Of a stretch of DNA of 64,000 nt, positions 36,228-48,543 are shown one piece after another; position 1 is the first letter of the stretch, and the number at the start of each line of letters is the position of its first letter. The stretch lies in contig JAUKTV010000008.1 in the NCBI GenBank assembly GCA_030549205.1, forward strand, positions 248,001-312,000, written 5' to 3'. The notes beneath the pieces are model-generated. The model worked only from the letters and a program-made list of their open reading frames with translations. It had not been told where the DNA came from and ran no database searches. Position numbers and translations under genes: made by a program. The DNA is from Apiosordaria backusii (lineage: Eukaryota > Ascomycota > Sordariomycetes > Sordariales > Lasiosphaeriaceae).

Positions 36228-36461
36228 TTTAAAGCTAAGAACGGTATTGTCGATAAGAAGAAGCTTTCTAATGATAGTAACGTTAATATTAAAGGTAAAA
36301 GTAAGGATAAGTTTAAGGAGGAGGAACTTAAAGGTAAGGCTATAGAGATTGATAAAATAGAGGTCGATAAGCCTACTACTAATGGTAAAGCTGCCAGTAT
36401 TGATAAGGATGCTACTATAGAGGGTGTCGAAGGTAAGAACGGTACTATTAATATTAAGTAA
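36228..36461 (+). CDS. stop-free 77-codon tail of an unknown protein in the TIR element
   Basis: Reads from a stop at 36225-36227 to TAA at 36459-36461 with no internal stop and normal-looking codons. The product is very hydrophilic and rich in Lys, Asp, Glu and Asn (for example KSKDKFKEEELKGKAIEIDK), with no ATG, so it is probably the disordered C-terminus of the protein encoded upstream rather than a gene of its own. It is the least mutated coding stretch of the whole element. Confidence 0.4.
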   Translation, partial: FKAKNGIVDKKKLSNDSNVNIKGKSKDKFKEEELKGKAIEIDKIEVDKPTTNGKAASIDKDATIEGVEGKNGTINIK

Positions 36462-37228
36462 AGGTTAGAAGGTAGATATAAATTAAAGGACAGAAGTATA
36501 AATAGAATAGGTATTTTAAAACTTAAGGACTTAATACTAACTGTTTAGTAGGTTATTAGTATTAAATACTCTACTTAATTATATTATTATTGTCTTATAA
36601 GTATTTACTGCCCTACTTATTTAAATTATTACTAACTTCTATTTCTATAAATATTCTTTTATTTACTTATATATTTCTTTATTTTATAAGTATTTTCTTT
36701 AAATAGATATTATAGATTGCTACTGACTTTACTATTTTACAGCTCTTAACTACTAAGTCCTATATCTTTCTATCTTTAGTACCTTATTATAAATTACTAT
36801 CTTTTCTTTCTATTGTATACCGCTATTATTAACACTTTATATAGGGTTTTCTATATGCCTTTTAAGTATAGTACCTTTAATTAAGTCTATCATTTTATCT
36901 TATTATTTTTATAATCGTAATTGATTGACAATATCTTTATAGGTTTTTAGATAGCGCCTACTACTTACTACTACTATTACTACTGTATATTACAGGATTT
37001 AGCATATTTTAAAAGGGGTTTGGTTAGAATTTAGGAATTTAAGGTATTATTTTATTGAAGAAATTGTAAAGGACTTAATTATAGGTAATAGGTAGTCTTA
37101 TTATAGTATAGTAGGCTTAGTTATATATAAATAGAAGCGTATATAGCGTATAGTACTTAATTAACATTTAACGTAAGTTCGGTCTAAATAAATAAATGCA
37201 TATATATCAACGCAAGTAAAGCGTAAAT
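36462..37228. other. AT-rich 3' part of the TIR element
   Basis: No frame or repeat recognised. G+C rises gradually toward the subterminal repeats from about 37130. Confidence 0.4.
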
Positions 37229-37360
37229 TCCTATAAGGCTAGACTCTAGTTATAAGTCTATAAGTCTATAAGTTTTCACTTCCTACAAGGCTTACACTCT
37301 AACTATAAGTCTGCAAGTCTGCAAGTTTTCACTTCCTACAAGGCTTGCAGTCTATTAAAG
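37229..37360 (+). repeat. 52/53-bp subterminal tandem repeat
   Basis: Two full units (37229-37280 and 37281-37333) and a partial third (37334-37360). Each begins TCCTAYAAGGCT and carries two or three AAGTCTRYAAGT-like copies before TTTTCACT. The first unit is more RIP-like than the second. Confidence 0.75.
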
Positions 37361-37373
37361 GCCTAAAAACAGA

Positions 37374-37412
37374 GCAAGCCTTGCAGCTCGAAAATCGGGC
37401 TGCAAGGCTTGC
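37374..37412. repeat. 14-bp perfect inverted repeat near the right end
   Basis: GCAAGCCTTGCAGC (37374-37387) and GCTGCAAGGCTTGC (37399-37412) with an 11-bp spacer. Each arm itself contains the near-palindrome GCAAGSCTTGC seen at the left end. Confidence 0.85.
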
Positions 37413-37426
37413 AGAAGACCATACAC

Positions 37427-37439
37427 TCCCGCTAAGGTA
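37427..37439 (-). repeat. right terminal inverted repeat
   Basis: TCCCGCTAAGGTA, the exact reverse complement of 18134-18146. Confidence 0.75.
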
Positions 37440-38522
37440 TAATATTATATAATACTATTACCTTATTTTAACCTTTTTTTATTAATATAGTAATTATATT
37501 TATTATCTCTTTTATATTATTTCTTATTTCTTTAATCTCTTTTTCTATTTTAATAATTTAACTATTCTACTATTTAATTATTTCTTTCTACTCTTTAAAA
37601 TAACCTATTATTATTTTTATTTTCTTATTGTTAATACTTATAGTATTAACTATTATTAATAATTTATTAATAAATTTATATAGTTTATTTATAATTAACT
37701 TTATAAAGAAAATATTATTATCTATTACAGTATAGTAGTAAGGGATATAATAAATAGAATGCAGGGTTAGGGTTATGTATAGAGTGGGGCTGCAGCTAAT
37801 AGAAAAAGAGTAAGGATGATAGATAAAAGGTAGGGCAGAGTTCCTACTTTAAATATATTATAGGACTATAAGCTTATAATTAAAATTTTCTTTTTTCTCT
37901 TTATCTTATAATTACTTAATAAATTGGAATATAATATTAACCTTAATCTATTTAAATTACTTTATTATAATAATTGTAAAATTAATAAAATTATAGTTTA
38001 AGAAGGTTTAAATATTTTATAATTATAAAAAATAATAAATCTGAAAATTTACAATTTAACTGATATATATTAAAGAGCAGTTATACTATTAATTAAAATA
38101 GGTTAAACTTTATATAATAAAATTTACTTATAGTAATTTAATTTAAATATAACCTCGGTATAATTTACCCTTTGGCCGGTAAGGTTAAAGTTTAAAGTAA
38201 TAGTAAAGGTAAAATTATTAGTCCTTTAAATTAAAATTGTAAATAATTTTAAAAGGAAGTCTGTTTTTTTATTAATACCTTTTAATAGTACTTTCTAAAT
38301 AAAAAACTTAAAATTACAATTAATAAAAAGGCTATATATATTTTTAAAGTAATTTTAAGCGGTCTTTATTAAAAAAATATAACTATATTAAGTATAATTA
38401 TAGTCGATATTTCGATTAATAAATAAAATATCCTTACTATTAAAGTCTTTTATATAGTTTTTTAATATAATATTTTTAAATATTTTAATAATTTATAATA
38501 CTATATAACCTATAATAAGTAT
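37440..38522. other. AT-rich stretch with a less mutated patch
   Basis: No gene. At about 37755-37850 a GC-normal patch contains AGGGTTAGGGTTA (37763-37775), two telomere-like units. The rest is AT-rich and unassigned. Confidence 0.45.
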
Positions 38523-39196
38523 TGTAACCTTCCGGTAAGAAGTTTAAGCAGAAGGTTCCTAAGGAGGCTTTAAAAGGAAGTTTTTAAAGGAAGTTTTTAA
38601 GGAAATTTTAAAGGAGGTTCTAGAAGAAGTTCTAGAGAAGGTTTTAAAGAAGGCTTTTAAAGGAGGTTTTAAGAAGGTTTTAACGGAGGCTTTTTAAAGA
38701 GATTCTAAAGAAGGTTTTAGTAGAGATTTTTTTAGAAAGTTTTTAAAAGAAGGTTTTAAAGGAAGTTTTAAAAGAAACTTTAAAAAAGTTCTATAGAAAG
38801 GTTTATAAAAAAGTTTAAAGGGAATTTTTAAAGAGTTTTTTTAAGGAGGTTCTTTATATAGGCTTTTATAATTAATATAGGAAGTATATAAATAGAAAAT
38901 TTAATAAAAGTTTCTTTTATAAAAGAAGATATAGAGGTATCTTTTAAACCTAGATTTACTATAGGAAATTAAAGCTAAAAAGCTTATTAAGTATACTTAT
39001 ATATAGAAAAGAAGAAAAGAATAAGAAAAGAAATAAAAATATAATAATTATATTATATATAGGATATAACTTATAATAAAAGGTAAAAATAAAATAAGAA
39101 GCTTTTTTTAAAAGCTTTTAAACTATAAATCCTTTTAAGGAATTATATAAAGTAGACTATAATATTAGGTAAGTCCTATAAAGGTATAGAATTTTA
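38523..39196 (-). repeat. family-D LTR-like repeat, low-coordinate copy
   Basis: Reverse complement of the 2143-2742 repeat, including the purine-rich (plus strand) 12-bp array at about 38560-38790. It would be the 3' LTR. Confidence 0.7.
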
Positions 39197-42100
39197 TAAT
39201 AATATTTAATATAAAAAAAAGCTTTTTAATCTTTTAAAAAATTGTTACTTTTTTTATTATTCTCTTCTTTAAGATCCTATATTATTTCCTTTTAAATAAA
39301 AGCAGTGTAAAATTCTGTTTTAAAACTTAATTAATATTCTATACCTTTTATAATTATTTTAATTTATTATCTTCTCTTTTTATTATTTTTAAAAATATTT
39401 AAATATATAATATTAGTTACCTCTATTGCTTTATTTTTAACTGCGATTTTCTTTATAGTTATGTTTATATTAATTATAAATAGGAATATTTATAGTAATA
39501 ATATAAAGATCTTTAAGGTTAGTTAATTAGTATAGATTAATAAAGCTGTTAATATTCTTTTTTTAAATATATAACGATCTTATCTTTTATATTTAATAAT
39601 AATACCTTCTTTATTAAAAATAAAGATATAAAAGAAGGACCGACTTAGAAGGTTTAAAAAAGGAAAGTTCTTATAGTATAGTAAAGTAATAAGGTAATAG
39701 GTAATATCTTTTTAATCTATTATAATAAGTAAATTGTACTTAAAAGCTAATATAATAGGAATATTAATAAAAGGGCTAACTTTATAGTAAAGGATATATT
39801 TAATATCGACGTTCTTTATAAAATTCTAATTTATTTACTATTTAAATTAGGAATTACTTATTATTTTTAAAAGGAAAAATATACTTTCTTTAAATCCTTC
39901 GATTTTAACTATCTAGTAAAGCTCGATATTAAATTCTTTAAGGTTTTTAAAGAACGTACCGATCTTTAAAAAGGCTATTTATATATTGTAAAATTAGTAA
40001 AAAGCTTTCTTTTTATTATTAAAAGGCTCCTTCTTTTTTAAATAACTATAAAGTATAGTATATACCTTTATAATAACTTCCTTATTATAGATAATATCTA
40101 TAAAGTTATTATTATAATAAAAGGGAGACTTTTAATAGTAAAGTTTTTTTTAAATAGTAAGAATAGTAAAGAGGTTAATCTCTATATAATAATCAGCTAA
40201 CTATAGGTAAATATTTTAAAAGTCATTCTTTATAATTTTTTTAATAGCGATAGTTTAATAAAGGAACTTAGTTTTTAGTTAAAAGTAAAAGGGACTATAT
40301 TAAACTTTTTTTTTAATAACTGGCTTTTCTTTTAAATCTTAAATTAACTATTTTTTAATTTTCTTGTGCTATTTTTATTAAAAGATAATATATAAGTTAA
40401 GGCTTTTAATAAGGTTGTAAATAATAAGGATATTATTAATAAGGAACTTAGTATAAAAATTCTTTACTTAAATACCTTAATCTTAACCTTCCTTTATTAA
40501 AAAGCTTTTAAAAAGGTACCATTTATCTTTCTTAATAAAAAGGCTTAGTTAAAACTTAACGGTAAAAAGGACCTTATTAAAAAAGGAATTATATACTTAT
40601 TTAATAAACTTTTTATAATTATATACTTTAAAGTAGTATAGTTCTTTATTAGTAAAGATATTATAAATATCTTTATCTATAAAGTTAAGAAAGAAAGTTA
40701 GGTTATAGAATAAAAGGACCTTAATAAAAGTTTCTTTAATAATATAGTAATAAATAAGGAAATAAAGAAAGTATTAATAAACGATGAAATTAAAATTTAC
40801 CTTTACTTTATTTTTAACTATCTCTTTAATTATAAAGTAAATAAATAAATCCTATTAAATAGTTCTAAAGGCTTTTCTTTTATAATATTTAAAAAGAAGA
40901 TTACTTTAAATACGGTAATTTAAATAATAAAAGGCGCTAATGCTTTTTTTAAAAGTACTTATAATATAAGGTAAGTTAAAAGAAAAGTTATTAAATTTAA
41001 AAGTAAAATTATAAAAAATAAGTCTACTTATTTTACATTTTAAAAAGTTTAAATAAAAGCTTAAGGATTATTATAAATATAAAAATCTAAAAGATAAATC
41101 TAAAGAAGGCTAAAGTATAGCAGTTAATTATAAGGTTAATTAATAAAAAAAGGAAGTAAATAAGGATATAATAAAGGAGAAGGTAAAGTAATAAAGGTAA
41201 GGTAATAAAAGTAATAACCAGATTTAAAAGTTAGCTTATTAATTATTTAAAAAAAAAAGGAAGCCTTTATAAAAAAAGTAAAGGATTTTTATAATTATAA
41301 AAAAGGTCTTAAGCCTTACTTTTAATTAACTATTATAAACCAAAATAAAGTTTTAAAGTAAATTTTTAAAGTAATTACCTACTTTAATTAGCAGTTACCT
41401 TTAATTATAATAATGTATAGGAATAAAGTAAGGCTAATATAGTTAATAAAGGTATATATTATTTAAAGGTTTAAATAGGTTCTTTTTAATTAAAAAAAGC
41501 ATTTAATAGCTTTAGTCTTAATCTTGAACTTTTATAGAGTTTAAATCTATTAATTAAGTATTTAATTAACGGTAAATACTTTATTAAGTAAAAAATATCT
41601 AAATACTTCCTTTTAATAACCGAAGTAAATGCTTAATTTAATTATAAAGATACTTTTATAATACCATCCTTTTTTTAATTAAAGTAAAGGCTATAGTTCT
41701 TTAATACTTTCTTTTTTAAAGAAAGATAGACTATTATAAAAGAGGCTTATAAAGAAAGTAATATAAGTAAAGAAAAGGTAAATGCTTAAAATAAAATAAA
41801 AGCTTAATTTTCTTTTACCTTTTAGTTTTAAAAAAGTATTTCTATTAGCGTCTTTATTAATATAGCTTTTCCTTACTTACCTTTACCTTTTAAAAAGAAA
41901 ATCGGTATATACCGTTTGTAAATAAATAATAGTTATTGCTTAGAGTTTTTTTTTAAACTGCTCTTTATATAAAGTTGGATTTATTATAAGGATATATTAA
42001 ACTAGTAGATCAGTCCTTCTAAGCTTTTAGAAATAACAGGACTAGTGGAACTTTTAACCAAAGGGCTTTATTCCTAGATGTTAGACTTAGAGGAAGGTTG

Positions 42101-44365
42101 TAGAAGTTTTATATAGATCTAGATTGTATAGCTTCTTTTAGCTTATTTCAGTTAATTAAATGTAAGAAGTTATTATTTTAGTAACTGTCGATTAAATAAA
42201 GGTATTTAGTATATTTTATATTAAGCCTGTTAAAAGTATATTTAATATAAGCTGAAAGTATTAGAGTAGTACTTTTATAGGATATAAGGTTTTTATATTA
42301 ACTATCTATTTTAATAGGAGTAGATTACTATTATAGAGAATTATTGTAAGCTTTAGTAGAAGTATTTAGCCTTATTCTAGTTAAAGCTAATAAGACTTAT
42401 CGGTATTTTATAAAAGGTTAAGTAGTTTTTAACATTTTAATAGATAAAAAGATAATCTTTTATAGGTTTTAAATCCTATTTTTAATTAACAGTATCGAGC
42501 TATAGTTTATATAAAGACGGTAATATCCTTTAATACCGTTACTTTATTGTTTATAATAAAGTAGTTTACTTTTATATTATTTATAATTCTTTCTATAGTA
42601 TCCTATACTATAAACCTCTTTAGAAAATTAAGGTAATTTTAGTCTATTACTATAATTAAGGTAATAATAAACTATAATATCTTAGTTTATTTTAATAATA
42701 GGTTCTATATTAAATCCTAATGCTTTTATTTTTTATTATTCTATCCCTTTAATAGTAAATACTTTAATAAAAGATTAAATATTTTAAAGGTTAAATAAGT
42801 TTTAAAGGTATATATTTTCTTTTACTATTATTTTATTAGTCTTATAGGGTTTTAGATATTAAAGATAGTCCGGAAACCCTAATCTTTATTATTCTTCTGG
42901 ACTTTATAGAAATAAGTCAATAGGATAAACTTTAAATAATCATCCTTCTTTAAAAATAGATTATTATTTAAATTATCTTTTAAAAGTAAGTAAGTTTATT
43001 TTATTAAATCCTTTTAACTTATTAATTAAATTAACGGTAAAATAAAAGGGATAATAACCTTTATTAATAGTTTAATTAAGTTATTATTAGTTAATATTTT
43101 AAGGAGATTTATTAAAAAGGTTAGTATTAAACAGTTAAATAGTAAAGCTTTATAATTATTAAGTAAAAATATTGTAAATAGTATCGAACTAATAGTTTAA
43201 TAATATATATAAGGTAAATCTTTATTATTTATTATTTATAATAGCCTTTAATAAAAGTTAGTTAGTTAAAATAAGCTTTTAAAATATAACGGTATTAAAT
43301 ATTTTATAATATTAAAGATAGTTACTTTTAAAAGGTTATTTAATATCATTATTTTTAATAAAAAGCAGTAATAAATTAAGCTTTTTTAAAAAAAGGAAAG
43401 GATCTTTTATATTTATAAAGAAAAGAAGTTTAAGGATTTTAATAAGGTTTAAGTTAATTAGTAAATTAATAGATATTTTATAAAAGAGTATTTTAGCATT
43501 TTATAAAAAAATCGTAAAGCTTAATTTAGGGTTTTTTAAAGCTATTATTATAAGGAAAGTAAATAAGTTATTTTCTATACCCTTTATATTTCTATTTCTA
43601 TTTACCGATACCTTTTTATATCTTACTTTTATTAACTTTTCTTTTAAATATTAAAGCTTTTTTTTAAAATTAATTTAATTTATTTCTATTAACATTTTAA
43701 TCGGTAAAAAAGAAAGGACTTAAAAGGTCTTTATAGCTTTTATAAATAAAGAAGGCTTATCTTTTTAAAAGAATATTATAAGTTATTAGCAAAATTAAAG
43801 GAAGTTTTAAATATAAAAGAAGTTAAAGACCAGTGGATTTTTAAGTAAAGTAGTAAATTTTAAAAGCTTCTTTAAAGAAAATCCTAATTAAAATAAGTAT
43901 TATATATTAAAGGAGAGGAATTCTTCTTTATTTTATAAAGAAAAAGCTAATAATTAATTTTTTTTAAAAGCCTTTAAGTTTAAGCCCTTTATTTAGTTTT
44001 TAAAAAGTATAGGAATTGTTTAAAGGTATTAAAAAGGCCGATTTATATATTTTAAGAATAGAATATATATAAGGTTTATATTAAGGAATTAAAGTTCGGA
44101 GGTCCTTTTTTATATAAAAAGTAAGTAAATAAGTTTATCGTTTTCTATTAGTTTTCACTTTAAAAGGGAAGTAAATTATAAAGTGCTTATAGAGGAAGAA
44201 AATCTTTAAAAATTAAAAGGAAGCTTTTAAATAGTCCTTTTTAATTATAAAGTAGAAAGTAATTATAAAAAGTATATTAATATTATATTAATAAAGTATT
44301 ATAATAACGTTTAGTTTTAATTAGATATATTAATAATTTAACTAGTTAATTATAATTACTAATAT
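39197..44365 (-). pseudogene. internal coding remnant of the family-D element, unknown
   Basis: On the minus strand a frame reads well at about 40020-39560 (for example KIGTFFKNLKEFNIELY, then YKVSPFINIPIILAFKYN and SRSFFYIFIFNKEG). Another reads well around 42480-42000 (NVKNYLTFYKIPISLISF and SPLVKSSTSPVIFKSLEGL). Stops fall mostly at former Gln and Arg codons. The patch 42000-42130 is notably less mutated. No RT, integrase or protease box was found, so the family cannot be named. Confidence 0.4.
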
Positions 44366-45040
44366 TATAACCTTCCGGTAGGAAGTTTAAATAGAAGGTT
44401 TTTAAAAAGGCTTTAAAAGGAAGTTTTTAAAGGAAGTTTTTAAAGAGATTTTAAAGGAGGTTTTAAAGAAGGTTTTAAAGAAGGTTTTAAGGAAGGCTTT
44501 TAAAGAAAGTTTTAAGGAAGTTTTAGTAAAGGCTTTTTAAGGAGATTTTAAAGAAGGTTTTAATAAAGACTTTTTAAAAAAGTTTTTAAAAGAAGGTTTT
44601 AAAAGAGGTTTTAAAGGAAGCTTTAAAGAAGGTTCTATAAGAAGGTTTATAAAAAAGTTTAAACGGAATTTTTAAAGAGTCTTTTTAAAGAGGTTCTTTA
44701 TATAAGCTTTTATAGTTAATATAGAAGGTATATAAATAGAAGACTTAATAAAAGTTTCCTTTATAAAGGAGGATATAGAGGTATCTTTTAAGGTTAGATT
44801 TATTATAGAAAATTAAAGCTAAGAAGGTTACTAAATATATTTATATATAGGAAAGAAGAAAAGAATAAAAAAAGAAATAAGAATATAATAATTATATTAT
44901 ATATAGGATATAACTTGTAATAAAAGGTAAGAATAAAATAGGGAGCTTCCTTTAGAAGCTTTTAAACTATAGATCCTTTTAAGGAATTGTATAAAGTAGA
45001 CTATAACGTTAGGTAAGTCCTATAAAGGTATAGAATCTCA
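44366..45040 (-). repeat. family-D LTR-like repeat, high-coordinate copy
   Basis: Best preserved copy at its outer end (…GGTATAGAATCTCA on the plus strand), which shows the original TGAGATTC start. It would be the 5' LTR. Confidence 0.7.
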
Positions 45041-47708
45041 TAATAATAAGATTTTTATTTGTTAAATTAAATATTTTAAATCCTTTATTAAATAATATAT
45101 ATTATATAAAGGCTTTAATATTTCCTTTTAATTGATTTATAAGTATAATAATAATAAAACTCTGATTAAATTTAAAAATATACTTTATAAAGTAAAATAA
45201 AATAAATTTATTAAAAAATACCTTTATAAAATATAGTAAAAATTTAAACGCTATATTTTAATAGTAATAGTTATAAATAAATAAATCCGTAACCTTTATT
45301 AGTACTATATAAGCTTTAACTATAATCTTTAAATTATTTATAATTAAATCTTTACTTTATACTTTAAAAATATAATCTTTAATAAGATAATTTAAAAGTA
45401 TATTAAAGTAATAAACGTTATATTAAATATTAAAAATAAATAGGTTTTAAAATTAAATAAAGATATTGAGACTTATAATATTTAAATTATCGAATTTAAA
45501 AATAATATTAGTATAATAAAAAAGTAGTTAAACGTTATTAAAAATAAAATAATTGAAATATACGATTGTATTTAAAAGGTATATGAAGTTTTAACTTTTT
45601 TAATTATTTAAAATTAAAAGTTAATTTAAAAAATTACGGGGTTTAAAAAAAAGTAATAAAGTATATTTTTCCTTATTAAAAGTAATAAATAACTTTGCTT
45701 TTCTTCTTTAATTTAAAATAATAATTAAGTCTTATTAATATATACTTTTAAAAAAAACTAATCGGTTATATTTACTATCAATAAAGATAAATTATTTAAA
45801 AAAGATAAAAAAAGTATAAAATTCCCTCATTTACTAATTTTTATAAATAAAAAAAGTAATAAAGATTCCTTATCTTTTAATATATAACGTTGTTAAATAA
45901 TTAATAAGGTTAAGGTTAATTATAATTACTTTATTAATAGTAAAACGTTCTTTATATATATTAAAAGCTATATTAATAGTAAAGCTTTTAAAATATTAGC
46001 TTTATATTTATATAATAAATACCTTAATTAAATTAATACCTTTAATTATTTAATAAAGTATATATAATATAAATATAACGATTATAATTTAAAGGAAAAA
46101 GCTTTAATAAATTTTAATAAATTTAAGTTAAAAAAACCTCTTAAATATTAAATATTTAAAAACGACTTTATATATTTAATTAATAAAGTTAACTGCTTTA
46201 AATTTCACTAAAAATATAAATTTAAATACTATATTTATAAGTCTTTATAAAAAACCTTAACTTTATAATATATTAACCCTTTAATAACTTTTAAAAACTA
46301 TATTTATTTAAATACCGAAATTACCTTAATTAATAATTAAATTAAAGTAAAGGTTAAAAAAAAGAAAAAAATAAAGATATTAATAATAATAAAGGTTATT
46401 ATAGAAGTTAATATCATAACCTTAATAGCAGTAGTAAATTTAATAATACCTTTAATAATTAATTAAGAAGCTAAATTTTAAAAGCTAATTAAACGCTTTT
46501 AAAAGAAAAGGTATATAAACATTATAATATTAATAAGTACTTTTTTTATAAAAAAAAGATTATATTAATAAAGATTATATTAAAAGCTTTTTTAATAAAA
46601 AAAAGAAGGACGATAATAAAGATTATAAAGTTTATATTATTAGCCTTTAAAAGATATAAATTAAAAATGATAAAGAAAATTAAAAAAAGTCTTCTTTATA
46701 GAAGTCTATAAAGGCAAAATTTAAGTTAGTTTTTAATAAGAAAAAGCTTAATTAATTTAACGATTCTTTTAAAGAAGAAAATTAAATACTTTAAATAATT
46801 TAAACTCCCTTTTAAAGAATATATTAATAATAATAGTAATAGAAAAAAATGCTTTTTAATTTATTAATAAAGTATTTAAAAGAAAAGCCTTTTATAATAT
46901 TTATTTTAATAAGTATTAATAAAATTTCCTTCTTTAGTATTATTAAGAGTTTTATTAATATAAAAATAAATAAAAATATATTTATTAATATATTATTTAT
47001 AAAAAAACTATAGAAAAAAAATTTAATTACTAAATATTTAAAGGATTTTAAATTTTAACTTATTAATAAGTTCGATAGTAAGTCTTTATAAATTATCGAC
47101 ATTATTTTAAAAGTAAAATTAATAGTTTAAAGAAAAACCTTTCTTTATTAATTATTATTAATTATTAACGCTAAATATAATATTATTTTAAGTTAAAAGT
47201 TCTTTAAAAAATATAATATCCTTATTAACTATTTAAAAAAAAGACTTTTATTTCAAAATAATTTACTATTAAAATAAAATATCTGTTAAGAAATAAAAAA
47301 GTAAAGAAAAAAAGATTAAATATAAAGATTACAATAATAAAGCTTAAATAAAAAAAGGAAAATTAATATAAAAAGAATATAATACTTATTAAAAAATATA
47401 TTAAAAAGTTAAAATAATAGTTTAAAAAGAAACTACCTTTTTAATATTAATAGTTTATTTTAAAATTAAAACTTAATAATTTAATTAAAGAAGTAAATAA
47501 AATATAGTAGAATTTAAAAAAAGAAATAAAGATATTAAGTAAATATAAAAAAAAGGTATCTTTTAATAATAAAAGGTTAAAGCAGTTAAAAAAACCTAAT
47601 ATAATAATAATCGAAAAAGTAACTTATAATATGATAGTTAAAATAGAAAAAAAGAAATTAAAATTTATAACATTAAATATATTAAATACTATAATTAAAT
47701 ATAAAAGT
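45041..47708 (+). pseudogene. retroelement gag/protease remnant, truncated
   Basis: AT-rich plus-strand coding remnant. Near 46190-46240 a Cys/His-spaced stretch (NCFKFHQKYKFKYY when stops are read as Gln) resembles a Gag zinc knuckle. Near 46900-47280 the frame resembles a retropepsin followed by YDIILSRKFF and DYLKKRLLF, like the ILG-W region after gypsy proteases. It is cut by the copia element starting at 47709; its continuation would lie beyond the window. Assignment to Ty3/gypsy is tentative. Confidence 0.4.
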
Positions 47709-48543
47709 TATTAGGAATAAGTATGGCCAATTACAGGCCTAAGGGCCCTGTAATTAGTACTTACACACTAGCTTACAGTGTAGCAGAAGTCTTACGCGTA
47801 ATACCTATAGCTTAGTACTAGAGTATTAGAATACAGCACCTTGTAGGTACTATAGGATAGAAATATAGTGGGTAAATAATTGTATTATAATACTAGCCTT
47901 CTATAAATCTACTATAATATTCTCTATAGTAGGGTTTATACTTGACTTCTACTATATATTTACCGATTGACGTACGGTACCTCATATACCTTAGCGGGCA
48001 AATGGGCCAAAGTACAGCTTAGTTAATCCCGAGGTTTACTAAGCCTTGTAAACTATTTACTAAGCCCTTTGTAATTTTTAACTTATAAGGCCTATAGGCC
48101 TATAATTTAATATAGTAATAATATATCAATTTAACTATAGACTTACTAATCTTTAGCTAATTTAACTAGCTTAATAATTAAATACAGATTTTATAGGTAA
48201 CTAAATTAGTATAGTTCACAACTCTCTAAAAATCGACTTACGGCTATATAAAAGAGCTATAAAACTAAATATCCCTAATTTAAAGTGCAAATTAATATAA
48301 GGTTAAGGTTAGGCTATTTATATTACTTACAATAATAAGCTTTAATAACCTAAATATAAAATTATAGATAATTTAGCCTACTAGTTAGTAAAACATAGAC
48401 CTTTAAATAGCCCTATAGTAAAATAAAGTACTAAGTAAATACCAAATAGCTAATAAGTAAGCTTTTTAATTTAAGCTTCTACTATATAATATAATAGTAA
48501 TTACCTACTATAAACTTAAACTTTATAAAATCCTAATTTAATA
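47709..48543 (-). repeat. 3' LTR of element 1 (family B)
   Basis: 835 bp; in element orientation begins TRTTAAAYTAGG and ends CCTATTCCAACA-like. Matches the family-B LTRs at 50404, 51546, 53410, 60182 and 62870. Confidence 0.85.

Larger units (their letters stand above)
18134..37439 (+). mobile_element. large TIR-bounded element of unknown superfamily, split by a chromovirus
   Basis: TACCTTAGCGGGA at 18134-18146 is repeated in exact reverse complement at 37427-37439. Both ends continue into GC-rich sequence full of GCAAG/CTTGC motifs, typical of DNA-transposon subterminal repeats where transposase binds. The span is 19.3 kb; without the nested gypsy element and its duplicated 5 bp it is about 10.4 kb. 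Plus-strand, protein-like but stop-ridden frames fill both arms. No transposase family was recognised, so the class rests on the ends only. Flanks are all A/T, so the target duplication cannot be read. KDZ-like or other large TIR transposons are possible. Confidence 0.6.
38523..45040 (-). mobile_element. putative LTR element of family D, unclassified
   Basis: Two family-D repeats in the same orientation (38523-39196 and 44366-45040) flank 5.2 kb. On the minus strand they would start TGAGATTC and end GGTTACA (TG...CA), and the flank after 44366 is the same one that follows the repeat at 2750-3257, which supports an LTR-internal junction. Against it: no matching 5-bp target duplication and no obvious polypurine tract. 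The internal part has minus-strand frames with RIP-type stops but no recognised pol motif. Confidence 0.55.

Noticed and set aside
37229..37412. CRISPR-like array
   Set aside because: The 52/53-bp units are adjacent without spacers and lie in the subterminal region of a eukaryotic transposon.
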